From assembly GCF_042677045.1 (NCBI RefSeq), contig NZ_JBHTIH010000003.1, positions 682,001 through 746,000 on the forward strand: a stretch of 64,000 nt of DNA. Direction: 5' to 3'. This document shows, in pieces, positions 7,375 to 16,643 of this stretch. Both the position numbers and the translations under genes were made by a program. Numbering within the stretch: position 1 is the stretch's first letter; each line of letters starts with the position of its first letter. Below the pieces are notes generated by a model. It was not told where the DNA came from. It did no database searches and was given only the letters and a program-made list of their open reading frames with translations. This DNA is from Lysobacter_K koreensis. Its GTDB lineage: Bacteria; Pseudomonadota; Gammaproteobacteria; Xanthomonadales; Xanthomonadaceae.

Positions 7375-7971
7375 ATGCCCGCCACCGTCGTCCAGCCCAA
7401 TCCACGCAAGACCACCTCGATCCGCCGGCTCGGCGATGTCGATATCAATGCGTTGCGGGCGGCGGTGCTGGCGATTCCAGAAGAACAGTGGGACGCGGAA
7501 AACGCCGACAAGCCCAACCGCTTCGAGGCGCTCGACCGCACCCGCCACATCGTGTTCCGCTTCGTCAGCAGCTTCCAGGACTGGCGCCAGTCCTACGAGC
7601 GCCCACTGTGGGCGCAATGGCGCGAGCTGCTGGAGCCGGTGATGGCGAAGGCGGTGCAGCCGTACCAGTACGCGCGCGCGCAGTTCCCGCGGGTGATGCT
7701 GGCGCGGATGGCACCCGGTGGGGTGATCAAGCCGCACCGCGACGCCAACCCCGCGGCGAAGTGGCCGCACAAGATCCACGTGCCGCTGGTGACCAACGAC
7801 CGGGTCACGTTCTTCGTCGACGGCGTCGGCTACCACTTCGGCGAAGGCGAGGCGGTCGAGGTCAGCAATATGGCCGTGCACGCGGTCGAGAACAACGGCG
7901 ACAGCGACCGGATCCACCTGATCTTCGAGTACTACGACCTCGACCAACCCGCCCCGGATTGGGTGAGGTGA
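7375..7971 (+). CDS. Aspartyl/asparaginyl beta-hydroxylase-domain protein
   Basis: A 198-residue Fe(II)/2-oxoglutarate dioxygenase of the Asp_Arg_Hydrox family. The metal motif is GVIKPHRDANPA (H122 and D124 approximately), the 2OG-binding segment KIHVPLVTNDRV follows, and the distal histidine lies in NMAVHAVENNGDSDRIHLIFEY. The protein has no membrane anchor, so it is a free enzyme and not a transmembrane hydroxylase. It follows the sulfotransferase gene closely. The substrate is unknown. Its stop codon (TGA 7969-7971) is part of the first hairpin stem of the downstream repeat array, so the last two codons are shared with the repeat. Confidence 0.85.
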   Translation: MPATVVQPNPRKTTSIRRLGDVDINALRAAVLAIPEEQWDAENADKPNRFEALDRTRHIVFRFVSSFQDWRQSYERPLWAQWRELLEPVMAKAVQPYQYARAQFPRVMLARMAPGGVIKPHRDANPAAKWPHKIHVPLVTNDRVTFFVDGVGYHFGEGEAVEVSNMAVHAVENNGDSDRIHLIFEYYDLDQPAPDWVR

Positions 7972-8250
7972 GGCCGTTTGCGCGGCACTGCCGCGCGGCC
8001 TCACCGAACGCACCGCGCGCTGCGCGGGACCGGAAGAGCGCAGGGCGCTGACGCGGCACGGCCGCGTGCCCTGTGCGAACGCCCGGCGCGCTGCGCCGGG
8101 CCGGATGAGGTGAGGCCGCTTGCGCGGCATTGCCGCGCGGCCTCACCGAACGCACCGCGCGCTGCGCGGGGCCGGACAAGCGCAGGGCGCTGACGCGGCA
8201 CCGCCGCGTGCCCTGCGCGAACGCCCGACACGCCGTGCGGGGCTGGACGA
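7967..8250 (+). repeat. Tandem array of four structured 71-bp units (array 1)
   Basis: This is the only content of the 308-bp stretch between the beta-hydroxylase and the GAF gene. GAAC boxes lie at 8006, 8077, 8148 and 8219, an exact period of 71 bp. Units alternate between two sequence types (A, B, A, B). In each unit an 11-bp outer stem, a 4-nt bulge on the 5' side only (TTGC in A, TGAC in B), a 5-bp inner stem GCGGC/GCCGC and a 3-nt loop form hairpin I. The box GAACGC follows directly, then hairpin II with a GC-rich stem, then GGCCGGA or a near match. Example: outer stem 7967-7977/7995-8005, bulge 7978-7981, inner 7982-7986/7990-7994. No coding frame is supported here. Confidence 0.9.
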
Positions 8251-8279
8251 ACTCAGGGCGCTGACCGCGAACAGCAAGA

Positions 8280-8807
8280 TCAGCCTTCGGCTTGCCCCAC
8301 GCGCAGCCGGATTTCGCGCATCGTGGCCTGCGCCAGCTCGACCATCGTCGCCACATCCTCGCTGCGCCAATGGCGCGGCTCGAAGTCGATCGCGCAGAAG
8401 CTGCCGATGACCTCGCCATCCTCCATCACCAAGGGCACGCCCAGGTACGAGCGCACGCCCAAGGTGGTGACCGTGGGGACATCGCGGTAGACCGGGTCGC
8501 GGGTGGTGTCGTCGATGACCAGCGGCTGGTCGGAGCCGATCGCGTAGTGGCAGAAGGTGCGTCCTTCCAGCTGCCGCACCGAGTTCAGCGGCTCGCCGAA
8601 ACCGAAATGGCTCTTGTAGAAATCCCGGTCGCGATCGACCAGGGAAATGAAGGTGGCTGGGACCCCCAACCGCTGGGCCGCCAACGCGGTTAGTTGGTCG
8701 AGGCTGGGCTCCGGCGGCGTGTCCAGCAGTCCCGTGCGCACCACGGCCGCGAGGCGTTGCGGGCGCTCGATGCGGGTCTGGATCGGGTCGCGGTAGGTCT
8801 TGCTCAT
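8280..8807 (-). CDS. GAF-domain protein
   Basis: A 175-residue cytoplasmic protein that is essentially one GAF domain (about residues 20-168): LDQLTALAAQRLGVPATFISLVDRDRDFYKSHFG, then FCHYAIGSDQPLVIDDTTRDP and YLGVPLVMEDGEVIGSFCAID. No output domain (GGDEF, kinase, HTH) is attached. Stand-alone GAF proteins of this type are common in Xanthomonadaceae and are usually annotated as sensory or sensor-kinase-like; the ligand is unknown. Two cysteines sit in the ligand-pocket strands (FCHY and SFCAID). The start at ATG 8807 was chosen because an upstream extension would be out of character and runs toward prfC. Confidence 0.8.
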   Translation of the reverse strand: MSKTYRDPIQTRIERPQRLAAVVRTGLLDTPPEPSLDQLTALAAQRLGVPATFISLVDRDRDFYKSHFGFGEPLNSVRQLEGRTFCHYAIGSDQPLVIDDTTRDPVYRDVPTVTTLGVRSYLGVPLVMEDGEVIGSFCAIDFEPRHWRSEDVATMVELAQATMREIRLRVGQAEG

Positions 8808-8847
8808 TGATGGCCCAGGATGCCGGAAAAGGGGGTCGTACGCTGCA

Positions 8848-10452
<1,605 letters not shown>

Positions 10453-10499
10453 GGGCGCGGCGCGCGGGAAGGCGCGTCGGGAAGCGGGGAAGGGGGCGG

Positions 10500-10735
10500 A
10501 TTATAGCCGGCGCCGGGATTTTTCCCTTCTCCCCTCGGGAGAAGGTGTCCCCTTCGGCGTTGCTCAGGACAGGCTCCGGGCGGACGCCCCGCAGGAAGCA
10601 CCCCTGGGGTGTGAGGGCTCGGCGAAGGGATGATCTCGAACGTGCTCGCGTCAGGTCATCGTTTGCGGCGAGGGGTCGAAGGTCTGCCGCTTCGCCGAAC
10701 CCTCACCCCAGCCCTCTCCCGGAGGGGGAGGGAGC
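10500..10735. repeat. Intergenic palindromic repeats between the M23 peptidase gene and prfC
   Basis: The 283-bp gap holds two perfect or near-perfect GC hairpins: CCTTCTCCC-ctc-GGGAGAAGG (about 10524-10544) and CCCTCTCCC-gga-GGGGGAGGG (about 10714-10734), joined by low-complexity DNA such as CCCTCACCCCAGCC. The second lies directly after the peptidase stop codon and could end its transcript, but it lacks a T-run on the minus strand. CCCTCACCCCAGCCCTC-type hairpins are familiar dispersed repeats in xanthomonads and pseudomonads. The prfC promoter must also lie here; I cannot place it. Confidence 0.6.
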
Positions 10736-11686
10736 CTAACGGCCCGGGCGCACCATGCGCGCGGCATTGCCGCCGTCGCTGATCCGCAGCGGGCCGCCCG
10801 GGCCGGACATCTGGAACGGCAGCGATTCCAGCCGCATGCCGCGGTTGACCTGCACCGCGAAGTGCAGGTGTGGGCCGGTGGTGAAGCCGGTGTTGCCCGA
10901 CAGGCCGATCTGCTGGCCGGCGCGCACGCGCTGGCCGACCCGTGCCAGCACGCCGTCGGCCTTGAGGTGCGCGTACAGGGTCATGCTGCCGTCGTCGTGC
11001 AGGATGCGGATGAAGTTGGCGCGGCCGCCGTACTTCTCCAGGTTCAGCCCCGCCTTCTCGAAATCGGATTCGACCTGCATCACCGTCCCCTCGCGCGCGG
11101 CCAGCACCGGGGTGCCGATCTGCGCGGCGAAATCCACCGCGTAGCGGTTCTGCGGGTCGGTGTGGCTGAAGCTGCCGCCGTAACCCTGGTCGATGCGCAA
11201 GCTCGCCTGCCGCAGCGGCAGCAGGTACTCGACCTCACGCGGGCGCGCGCTGGGATCGCCGGGCAGGCTATCCATGCGCAGCTCGAAATCGCCGCCCCGG
11301 CTCGGGTCGGCGGTGCTCAGCACCGCGACCAGGGTGCTGCCGCGCGCGCCGACGGTGGCGCGTGCCGGCAGGTCGGGGTCGCCGGCCATGTTGTTGTTGC
11401 GGCCGAAGCGCAGCATCACCTCGATCGGCCCGGCCAGGCTGTTGTCGGCCCAGGCCAGGTAGCGGTGGCCGTCGGCCTCGACCCGCAGCCGCGCGATCGC
11501 GCCGGGCTCGACCGGCACCGGGATCACCTTGACCTGCGACAGCGGCGCGTCGGGCGCGCGGTCGCCGTAATGGGTGACGCCGTTGCGGTCGGTCCAGCGG
11601 TAGACCTTGGCGGCATCGGCCACCGGCACCGCGCCGGCGAGGGTGGCCAGCGCGAGTGCAAGTGCGAGGGAGGCGGGCGCGCGCAT
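10736..11686 (-). CDS. Secreted M23 peptidase with N-terminal DUF4124 domain
   Basis: A 316-residue protein. A signal peptide (residues 1-25, ending VADAA) precedes a DUF4124 segment (KVYRWTDRNGVTHYGDRAP), a beta-rich middle, and a LytM/M23 domain (about 170-300). Visible metal ligands are the His and Asp in SFSHTDPQNRYAVDF and the HLHF motif in TTGPHLHFAVQ, with the additional His in LYAHLKADG. It should cut peptide cross-links in cell-wall peptidoglycan in the periplasm or act on other bacteria. It lies four bases after the propeller lipoprotein gene, so the two are co-transcribed. Confidence 0.88.
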   Translation of the reverse strand: MRAPASLALALALATLAGAVPVADAAKVYRWTDRNGVTHYGDRAPDAPLSQVKVIPVPVEPGAIARLRVEADGHRYLAWADNSLAGPIEVMLRFGRNNNMAGDPDLPARATVGARGSTLVAVLSTADPSRGGDFELRMDSLPGDPSARPREVEYLLPLRQASLRIDQGYGGSFSHTDPQNRYAVDFAAQIGTPVLAAREGTVMQVESDFEKAGLNLEKYGGRANFIRILHDDGSMTLYAHLKADGVLARVGQRVRAGQQIGLSGNTGFTTGPHLHFAVQVNRGMRLESLPFQMSGPGGPLRISDGGNAARMVRPGR

Positions 11687-11690
11687 CGGG

Positions 11691-12803
11691 CTACTCGATG
11701 CAGCCCCGCGTGAGCGACAGCGCCTTGGCGACGTCGCGCAGGTCGAACGCGGTCACTGCCTTGTCGTCGTGGACCGCGAACAGCGCGCCGCCGGGGAAGC
11801 TCGGCGTGGCCGCCGCGTGCAGGGCGACGCCGTCGGTGTGGGCGGTGAGCTGGCCCTGGAAGCTGCCACGCGGCTCGAGCGTGACCCGATCGAACAGGTG
11901 GAAGATCGTCAGCGGCGCAAGCTGGTCGACCGCGATCCAGTAGCCGCTGCCGTCCGGGCAGGTCCACAGCGCGACGCCCTCGGCCTCGGCGCCGAAGCTG
12001 GCCTGCGGCAGGCTGCGGCCGGTGTACTTGCCGCTGAAGGTGTACTCGCGCAGCGTCGATTCGTGGCGGCGGTCCTCGTCGGCGACCAGGATGCGGTCGT
12101 TGGCCGGATCGCCGGCGATCGATTCGACCATGCGCAGCGCCGCGGCCTCGCGGGTGTCGCCGAACGAGCCGCCGTAGTTCGCCATCAGCCGCCCGGCCTG
12201 GTCGAACTTGACGCGGTAGCGGCGCACGCGCTGGTCGAGTTCGGCGAACGGCGGGACTTCATCGAACCGCTTGCCGTACATGAAGCTGTCGGTGATGTAG
12301 ACCTCCAGCTCGCCCGGCTCGGTCTCGGTCAGCCAGATGCCGTAGGGGCTGCGCAACTCGCTGCCGCCGAAGCTGCCGATCGGGGCGAGGTCGGGCAGCG
12401 AGAACACCTGCACCCGGTGGTTATCGCGCTCGACCACGAACAACTGGTCGCCGTGCACGGCCACGCCGTTGGGCCGGTTGAACTGGCCCGGGCCGTTGCC
12501 TTCGCCGCCGAACGTGCGCAGCCGCTCGCCGCTGTCGGCATCGAACACCACCAGCCGGTGGGTCGACTTGGCCGACGCGATCAGCCAGGTGCGGCCGTCC
12601 TCGGCCGGCCAGGTCGCGAGCGAATCCAGTTCGTCCTGGGTGCTGTCCTCGGAGCTGTAGCGCTCTGGCACGGTGAGCAAATCGGGGGGCGGCCGGACTG
12701 GAGTCGAATGCGCGACGGAGGTGGGGTCGGGTTGCGGCGCGGTAGTGGCGCAGGCGCTCAACAGGGCGGCGAGCAGCGCCGCATTCAGCAGACGGGGATT
12801 CAT
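11691..12803 (-). CDS. Beta-propeller lipoprotein, phytase-like
   Basis: A 370-residue protein with a lipoprotein signal (LLAALLSACATT, cysteine near residue 18) followed by a proline-rich linker and a propeller. NHL-like repeats are visible (GEGNGPGQFNRPNGVAVHGDQLFVVERDNHRVQVFSLPD), and acidic segments such as LVADEDRRHES and WTCPDGSGYWIAVDQ resemble bacterial beta-propeller phytases and SMP-30-like lactonases. Phytase activity is possible but not established from sequence alone. It is the first gene of a two-gene unit with the M23 peptidase and is divergent from the methionine operon. Confidence 0.7.
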   Translation of the reverse strand: MNPRLLNAALLAALLSACATTAPQPDPTSVAHSTPVRPPPDLLTVPERYSSEDSTQDELDSLATWPAEDGRTWLIASAKSTHRLVVFDADSGERLRTFGGEGNGPGQFNRPNGVAVHGDQLFVVERDNHRVQVFSLPDLAPIGSFGGSELRSPYGIWLTETEPGELEVYITDSFMYGKRFDEVPPFAELDQRVRRYRVKFDQAGRLMANYGGSFGDTREAAALRMVESIAGDPANDRILVADEDRRHESTLREYTFSGKYTGRSLPQASFGAEAEGVALWTCPDGSGYWIAVDQLAPLTIFHLFDRVTLEPRGSFQGQLTAHTDGVALHAAATPSFPGGALFAVHDDKAVTAFDLRDVAKALSLTRGCIE

Positions 12804-12886
12804 GGTCGCAGTGTATTCGCGGCGTCGCGGAATAGGCGACCGCGATCGAGACCGCGATTACATATCTCTGTATGCGGATAGAGCGA

Positions 12887-12916
12887 TTGACATACGCGCC
12901 GAGCCGCTGGCAGACT
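12887..12916 (+). promoter_or_regulatory. Probable sigma70 promoter of the metX operon
   Basis: A consensus -35 TTGACA (12887-12892) is followed after 18 bp by CAGACT (12911-12916), a weak -10. Transcription would start near 12923, at the 5' edge of the SAM-I aptamer, which supports the placement. Upstream, 12862-12882 is relatively AT-rich with an imperfect dyad around ACATATCTCTGTATG that could hold a regulator site or the promoter of the divergent lipoprotein gene. Confidence 0.55.
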
Positions 12917-12920
12917 GCGG

Positions 12921-13050
12921 CCATCCATCGAGACCGGCAGAGGGACAGGCCCTTTGAAGCCGGGGCAACCAGCGCAGCGCGAGCCGCGCCAGGTGCCAAA
13001 TCCTGCGGTGATCCGCGCGCCCACGGCGCGGAGCCACCGGAAGATGGTTG
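12921..13050 (+). promoter_or_regulatory. SAM-I riboswitch (S-box) leader of metX-metB-hom
   Basis: The S-box core is present in order: AGAGGGAC-A-GGCCC (12940-12952), TGAAGCC and GGGCAACC (12955-12970), GGTGCCAAATCCTGC (12992-13006) and GGAAGATGG (13039-13047). CCATC at 12921-12925 can pair with GATGG at 13043-13047 to close P1. SAM-I aptamers bind S-adenosylmethionine and turn methionine genes off. Downstream, GCACC-CC-GGTGC (13057-13068) and CGGC-AAC-GCCG (13073-13083) are GC hairpins without a T-run. Control may therefore act on translation initiation or through Rho and not through an intrinsic terminator. Confidence 0.92.
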
Positions 13051-13114
13051 CGTCGTGCACCCCGGTGCGCGCGGCAACGCCGGCTCGATGGCCCCGCCAC
13101 CACGGAAGCCCGCC

Positions 13115-14167
13115 ATGAGCCTGACCAGCCAATCCGCCCGCAGCGAATCCCCGCACGCCTTCGTCGACCTCGCCACCGCGCTGCGGCGGTTCGGCAGCAC
13201 CGCGGCGCCTGCCGCGACCCGCGGCGAGCGCTTCGTCGAACTCGAGCTACGCCACGCCGGCCGTCAGCGCATCGCGCTGCGCTACGAGCTGCTCGGCGAC
13301 CTCGCCCAGCCGGCGGTGTTCGTCGCCGGTGGCATTTCCGCGCACCGCCACGTCGCCGCGAGCATTCAGTTCACCGAACCGGGCTGGTGGGACGCGCAGG
13401 TCGGCGCCGGCCGCGCGCTGGATCCGCGCGCGCACTGCGTCGTCGCGTTCGACTGGCTCGGCAGCGACGGCAAGTTGGACGTCGTAATCGACCCCGCCGA
13501 CCAGGCCGACGCGGTCGCGGCGCTGCTCGACGTGCTCGGCATCGCGCGCCTGCACACGTTCGTCGGCAGTTCGTACGGGGCGATGGTCGGCCTGCAGTTT
13601 GCCGCGCGCCACGGCGCCCGCCTGCAGCAGCTGGTCGCGATCAGCGGCACGCATACGTCGCACCCGTACTCCAGCGCGTGGCGCGCGGTGCAGCGGCAGG
13701 CGGTGGCGCTGGGCGCATTGCAATGCGACGAGGCGCATGGCTTGGCATTGGCGCGGCAGCTGGCGATCCTGAGCTACCGCACGCCGGAGGAGTTCGCGAC
13801 CCGCTTCGGTGCGGCACACGTCGTCAACGGCCACGTGCGCGTAGGTGCCGAGGACTACCTCGACCACGCCAGTAGCAAGTACGTGGCGCGCACGTCGCCG
13901 ACCGCGTTCGTGCGGCTGTCCGAATCGCTGGACCTGCAGTGCGTCGAGCCCGAACGGATCCGGGTGCCGGTGACCGTGGTCGCGGTCGCCGAGGACCGGC
14001 TGGTGCCGCTGGAGGACGCGTACTCGCTGGTCGAGCGCCTGCGCGGGGAGACCCGCTTGCACGTGCTGCGCTCGGCGTACGGGCACGACGCATTCCTCAA
14101 GGAAGACGGCGCGGTCGCCGCGGTGCTGCGCGAGGCGCTGTCGGACTGCGCGGAGGTGGCGGCATGA
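13115..14167 (+). CDS. metX: Homoserine O-acyltransferase, MetX family
   Basis: A 350-residue alpha/beta-hydrolase-fold enzyme that acylates L-homoserine with an acyl-CoA, the first committed step of methionine synthesis. The oxyanion region is FVAGGISAHRHV, the nucleophile lies in VGSSYGAMVGLQFA (GxSxG), and the Asp and His are in VAVAEDRLVP and YGHDAFLKE. Xanthomonad MetX enzymes have been assigned succinyl-CoA specificity in published work; here donor choice is inferred. ATG 13115 is preferred over the in-frame ATG 13088 because GGAAG lies eight bases upstream. It overlaps metB by 4 bp and is led by the SAM-I riboswitch. Confidence 0.93.
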   Translation: MSLTSQSARSESPHAFVDLATALRRFGSTAAPAATRGERFVELELRHAGRQRIALRYELLGDLAQPAVFVAGGISAHRHVAASIQFTEPGWWDAQVGAGRALDPRAHCVVAFDWLGSDGKLDVVIDPADQADAVAALLDVLGIARLHTFVGSSYGAMVGLQFAARHGARLQQLVAISGTHTSHPYSSAWRAVQRQAVALGALQCDEAHGLALARQLAILSYRTPEEFATRFGAAHVVNGHVRVGAEDYLDHASSKYVARTSPTAFVRLSESLDLQCVEPERIRVPVTVVAVAEDRLVPLEDAYSLVERLRGETRLHVLRSAYGHDAFLKEDGAVAAVLREALSDCAEVAA

Positions 14168-15411
14168 ACACCCACGTGATTTCGCCTGGCCCGCACCAGG
14201 CCGCTAACCGCCCGCTGCACCGCTGTACCGCGGCGGTGCGCGCGGGCATCGACCGCGACAGCGCGTTTGGCGCGGTCACGCCACCGATCGTGCTGTCGTC
14301 GAACTTCAGTTTCGCCGGCTTCAACGACAAGCGCCGCTACGACTACACGCGCAGCGGCAACCCCACCCGCAACCTGCTCGGCGAGGCACTGGCCGAACTC
14401 GAAGGCGGCGCCGGCGGCGTGGTCACCGCGACCGGCATGGCCGCGATCACGCTGGTGCTGCACGCGTTCCTGAAGCCCGGCGATCGGATCGTTGTACCGC
14501 ACGACGGCTACGGCGGCAGTTGGCGGCTATTCAACGCACTCGCTGCCAAGGGCGCGTTCGAGCTGGTCACCGCCGACCTCACCGACCCGCGTGCGTTGAC
14601 CGAAGCGCTGGCGCGCAAGCCGGCGCTGGTCTGGATCGAGACGCCGTCGAACCCGCTGCTGCGCATCACCGACCTGCGCTTCGTGATCGAGGCCGCACAC
14701 GCGGCCGGCGCGCTGGCGGTGGTCGACAACACTTTCCTGTCGCCCGCGCTGCAGCAACCCATCGCGTTCGGCGCCGACCTGGTGGTGCACTCGACCACCA
14801 AGTACATCAACGGCCATAGCGACGTGGTCGGCGGCGCAGTGGTCGCGCGCGACCCGGCGCACCACGAGCAGCTGGCGTGGTGGGCGAACGCGCTGGGGCT
14901 TACCGGTTCGCCGTTCGACAGCTTCCTCACGTTGCGTGGCCTGCGCACGCTCGACGCGCGCCTGCGCGTGCACCAGGAAAATACGCAGGCGCTGGTCGCG
15001 TTGCTGGGCGCGCACCCGGCGGTGCGCGCCGTGCACTACCCGGGACTGGAAGGCGATCCGGGCCACGCGGTGGCCGCCCGCCAGCAGCACGGGTTCGGCG
15101 CGATGCTGAGCGTCGAGATCGACGGTGGCGGGCATGCCGATGTCGAGCCCGCGGTGCGCGCATTCCTCGGCGGCCTGCGGTGCTTCACCCTGGCCGAATC
15201 GCTGGGCGGCGTCGAAAGCCTGATCGCGCATCCGGCGACGATGACGCACGCGGCGATGTCGGCCGAAGCGCGTGTCGCGGCCGGGATCGGCGATGGCCTG
15301 CTGCGGCTGTCGGTGGGCATCGAGCACGCGGACGACCTGTGCGCCGATGTCGCCGCCGCGCTGGAGCGGGTGCAGTTGGTGATCGACGCTTCGAAACGCG
15401 TGGTGAAATGA
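14164..15411 (+). CDS. metB: PLP-dependent cystathionine gamma-synthase / O-succinylhomoserine lyase
   Basis: A 415-residue Cys/Met-metabolism PLP enzyme. The YTRSGNPTR phosphate-contact motif (residues about 61-69), WIETPSNPLLRITDL, VVDNTFLSPALQQP and the PLP lysine in HSTTKYINGHSDVVGG are intact, as is the C-terminal ESLIAHPATMTHA. It replaces the acyl group of acylhomoserine with cysteine or sulfide. Position after metX and overlap of ATGA at both ends support translational coupling in metX-metB-hom. Direct sulfhydrylation (MetZ-like) cannot be excluded. Confidence 0.92.
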   Translation: MNTHVISPGPHQAANRPLHRCTAAVRAGIDRDSAFGAVTPPIVLSSNFSFAGFNDKRRYDYTRSGNPTRNLLGEALAELEGGAGGVVTATGMAAITLVLHAFLKPGDRIVVPHDGYGGSWRLFNALAAKGAFELVTADLTDPRALTEALARKPALVWIETPSNPLLRITDLRFVIEAAHAAGALAVVDNTFLSPALQQPIAFGADLVVHSTTKYINGHSDVVGGAVVARDPAHHEQLAWWANALGLTGSPFDSFLTLRGLRTLDARLRVHQENTQALVALLGAHPAVRAVHYPGLEGDPGHAVAARQQHGFGAMLSVEIDGGGHADVEPAVRAFLGGLRCFTLAESLGGVESLIAHPATMTHAAMSAEARVAAGIGDGLLRLSVGIEHADDLCADVAAALERVQLVIDASKRVVK

Positions 15412-16565
15412 GCGCGGTCATTGCCGGGGTCGAGCACGCCCGAGACGCGCGCGCCGTCGCCGCGCCGGCTCGCGTCGCCTTGCTCGGCACCGGCACGGTC
15501 GGGCGCGCGGTGCTGGCGCGGTTGGCGGGGTGGTCGGGTACGCCGCTTGGCACACGCGTATCGCTGGTGCATGTCGCCAACACGCGCCGCGTGCTCGCGG
15601 ACGCCGGAGGGTTGTGTCCGCGCCGGGCCGGGGCGGCGTTCCACGCGCGCTTGGCGGAAGCGCCGGCCTGTGGCGTCGACGCGTTGCAGGCACAGGACGC
15701 GAAGGCCGAACGTTACGGGCTGGTGGCGACGCTGGGCCAGCTTGGCACCCGCATCGTGATCGACGCCACTGCCAGCGAGGCGGTCGCCGGGCAACACGCG
15801 CAGTGGCTCGCGCAAGGCATCCACGTCGTGACCGCCTGCAAGCTCGGCCAGGGCACGTCGCTGGCGCGCTGGCGGGCGATCCAGGCAGCGGCCGCGCACG
15901 GTGGCAGCCAGTACGGCGACAGCGCCACCGTCGGCGCCGGCCTGCCGCTGCTGCGCTCGCTGCGCGAACTGCAGGCCGGCGGCGACCGCATCCATGCGGT
16001 CGCCGGCGTGCTGTCGGGCTCGCTGGCGTGGCTGTTCAACTACTACGACGGTCTGCGGCCGTTCTCGGCGTTCGTGCGCGCGGCGCGCGTGGCCGGTTAC
16101 ACCGAGCCCGACCCGCGCGACGACCTGTCGGGCGAGGACGTGCGGCGCAAGCTGCTGATCCTGGCGCGCGCGGCGGGCGTGCAGTTGGAGGCCGGGGAGG
16201 TCGAGGTAAGTTCGTTGGTGCCGCCGCAGCTGGCCGCGCTGTCGGCGGGCGAGGTCGACGCCGCGCTGCCGTCGCTCGACGCCACCCTGCGCGAGCGCTT
16301 CGCGCAGGCTTGGAAAGCCGGCGGCAAGCTGCGCTTCATCGCCCGGCTCGAGCGCGATGCGTGCGGCGGAGCCCAGGCTCGCGTCGGACTCGAAACCCTG
16401 GCGTTCGACCACCCGCTCGCCGGCGGCACCGGCACCGACAACCGCGTCGCGATCTGGTCGGACCGTTACCGCGAACAGCCGCTGCTGATCCAGGGCCCCG
16501 GCGCCGGCGCGCAGGTCACCGCCGCGGGCCTGCTCGACGACGTGTTGCGCATCGCCGGCCGGTAA
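15408..16565 (+). CDS. hom: Homoserine dehydrogenase
   Basis: A 385-residue oxidoreductase without a fused aspartokinase or ACT domain. The NAD(P)-binding loop is VALLGTGTVGRAVLARL (residues about 22-38); the catalytic half contains GVLSGSLAWLFNYYDG, and SEDVRRKL-type GEDVRRKLLILARAAG. It reduces aspartate semialdehyde to homoserine, the substrate of MetX. It is the last gene of the riboswitch operon, so homoserine supply is placed under SAM control. The first 20 residues form an extension before the Rossmann fold. Confidence 0.9.
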   Translation: MSAVIAGVEHARDARAVAAPARVALLGTGTVGRAVLARLAGWSGTPLGTRVSLVHVANTRRVLADAGGLCPRRAGAAFHARLAEAPACGVDALQAQDAKAERYGLVATLGQLGTRIVIDATASEAVAGQHAQWLAQGIHVVTACKLGQGTSLARWRAIQAAAAHGGSQYGDSATVGAGLPLLRSLRELQAGGDRIHAVAGVLSGSLAWLFNYYDGLRPFSAFVRAARVAGYTEPDPRDDLSGEDVRRKLLILARAAGVQLEAGEVEVSSLVPPQLAALSAGEVDAALPSLDATLRERFAQAWKAGGKLRFIARLERDACGGAQARVGLETLAFDHPLAGGTGTDNRVAIWSDRYREQPLLIQGPGAGAQVTAAGLLDDVLRIAGR

Positions 16566-16643
16566 CGCCAGATGCGACCAGCCGCCGGCGCGGCGTTCGG
16601 TGATTCCGTCTCGATCCGCTCGTTCCGCCCGCTCGATGCCGGC

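Noticed and set aside
7967..8250. Integron attC sites
   Set aside because: The bulged hairpins recall folded attC sites, but no R' (GTTRRRY) or R'' (RYYYAAC) pair frames the units and no integrase or cassette series is seen.
13088..13114. metX start at ATG 13088
   Set aside because: No ribosome binding site precedes it, and it falls beside the riboswitch expression-platform hairpins; ATG 13115 has GGAAG at good spacing.
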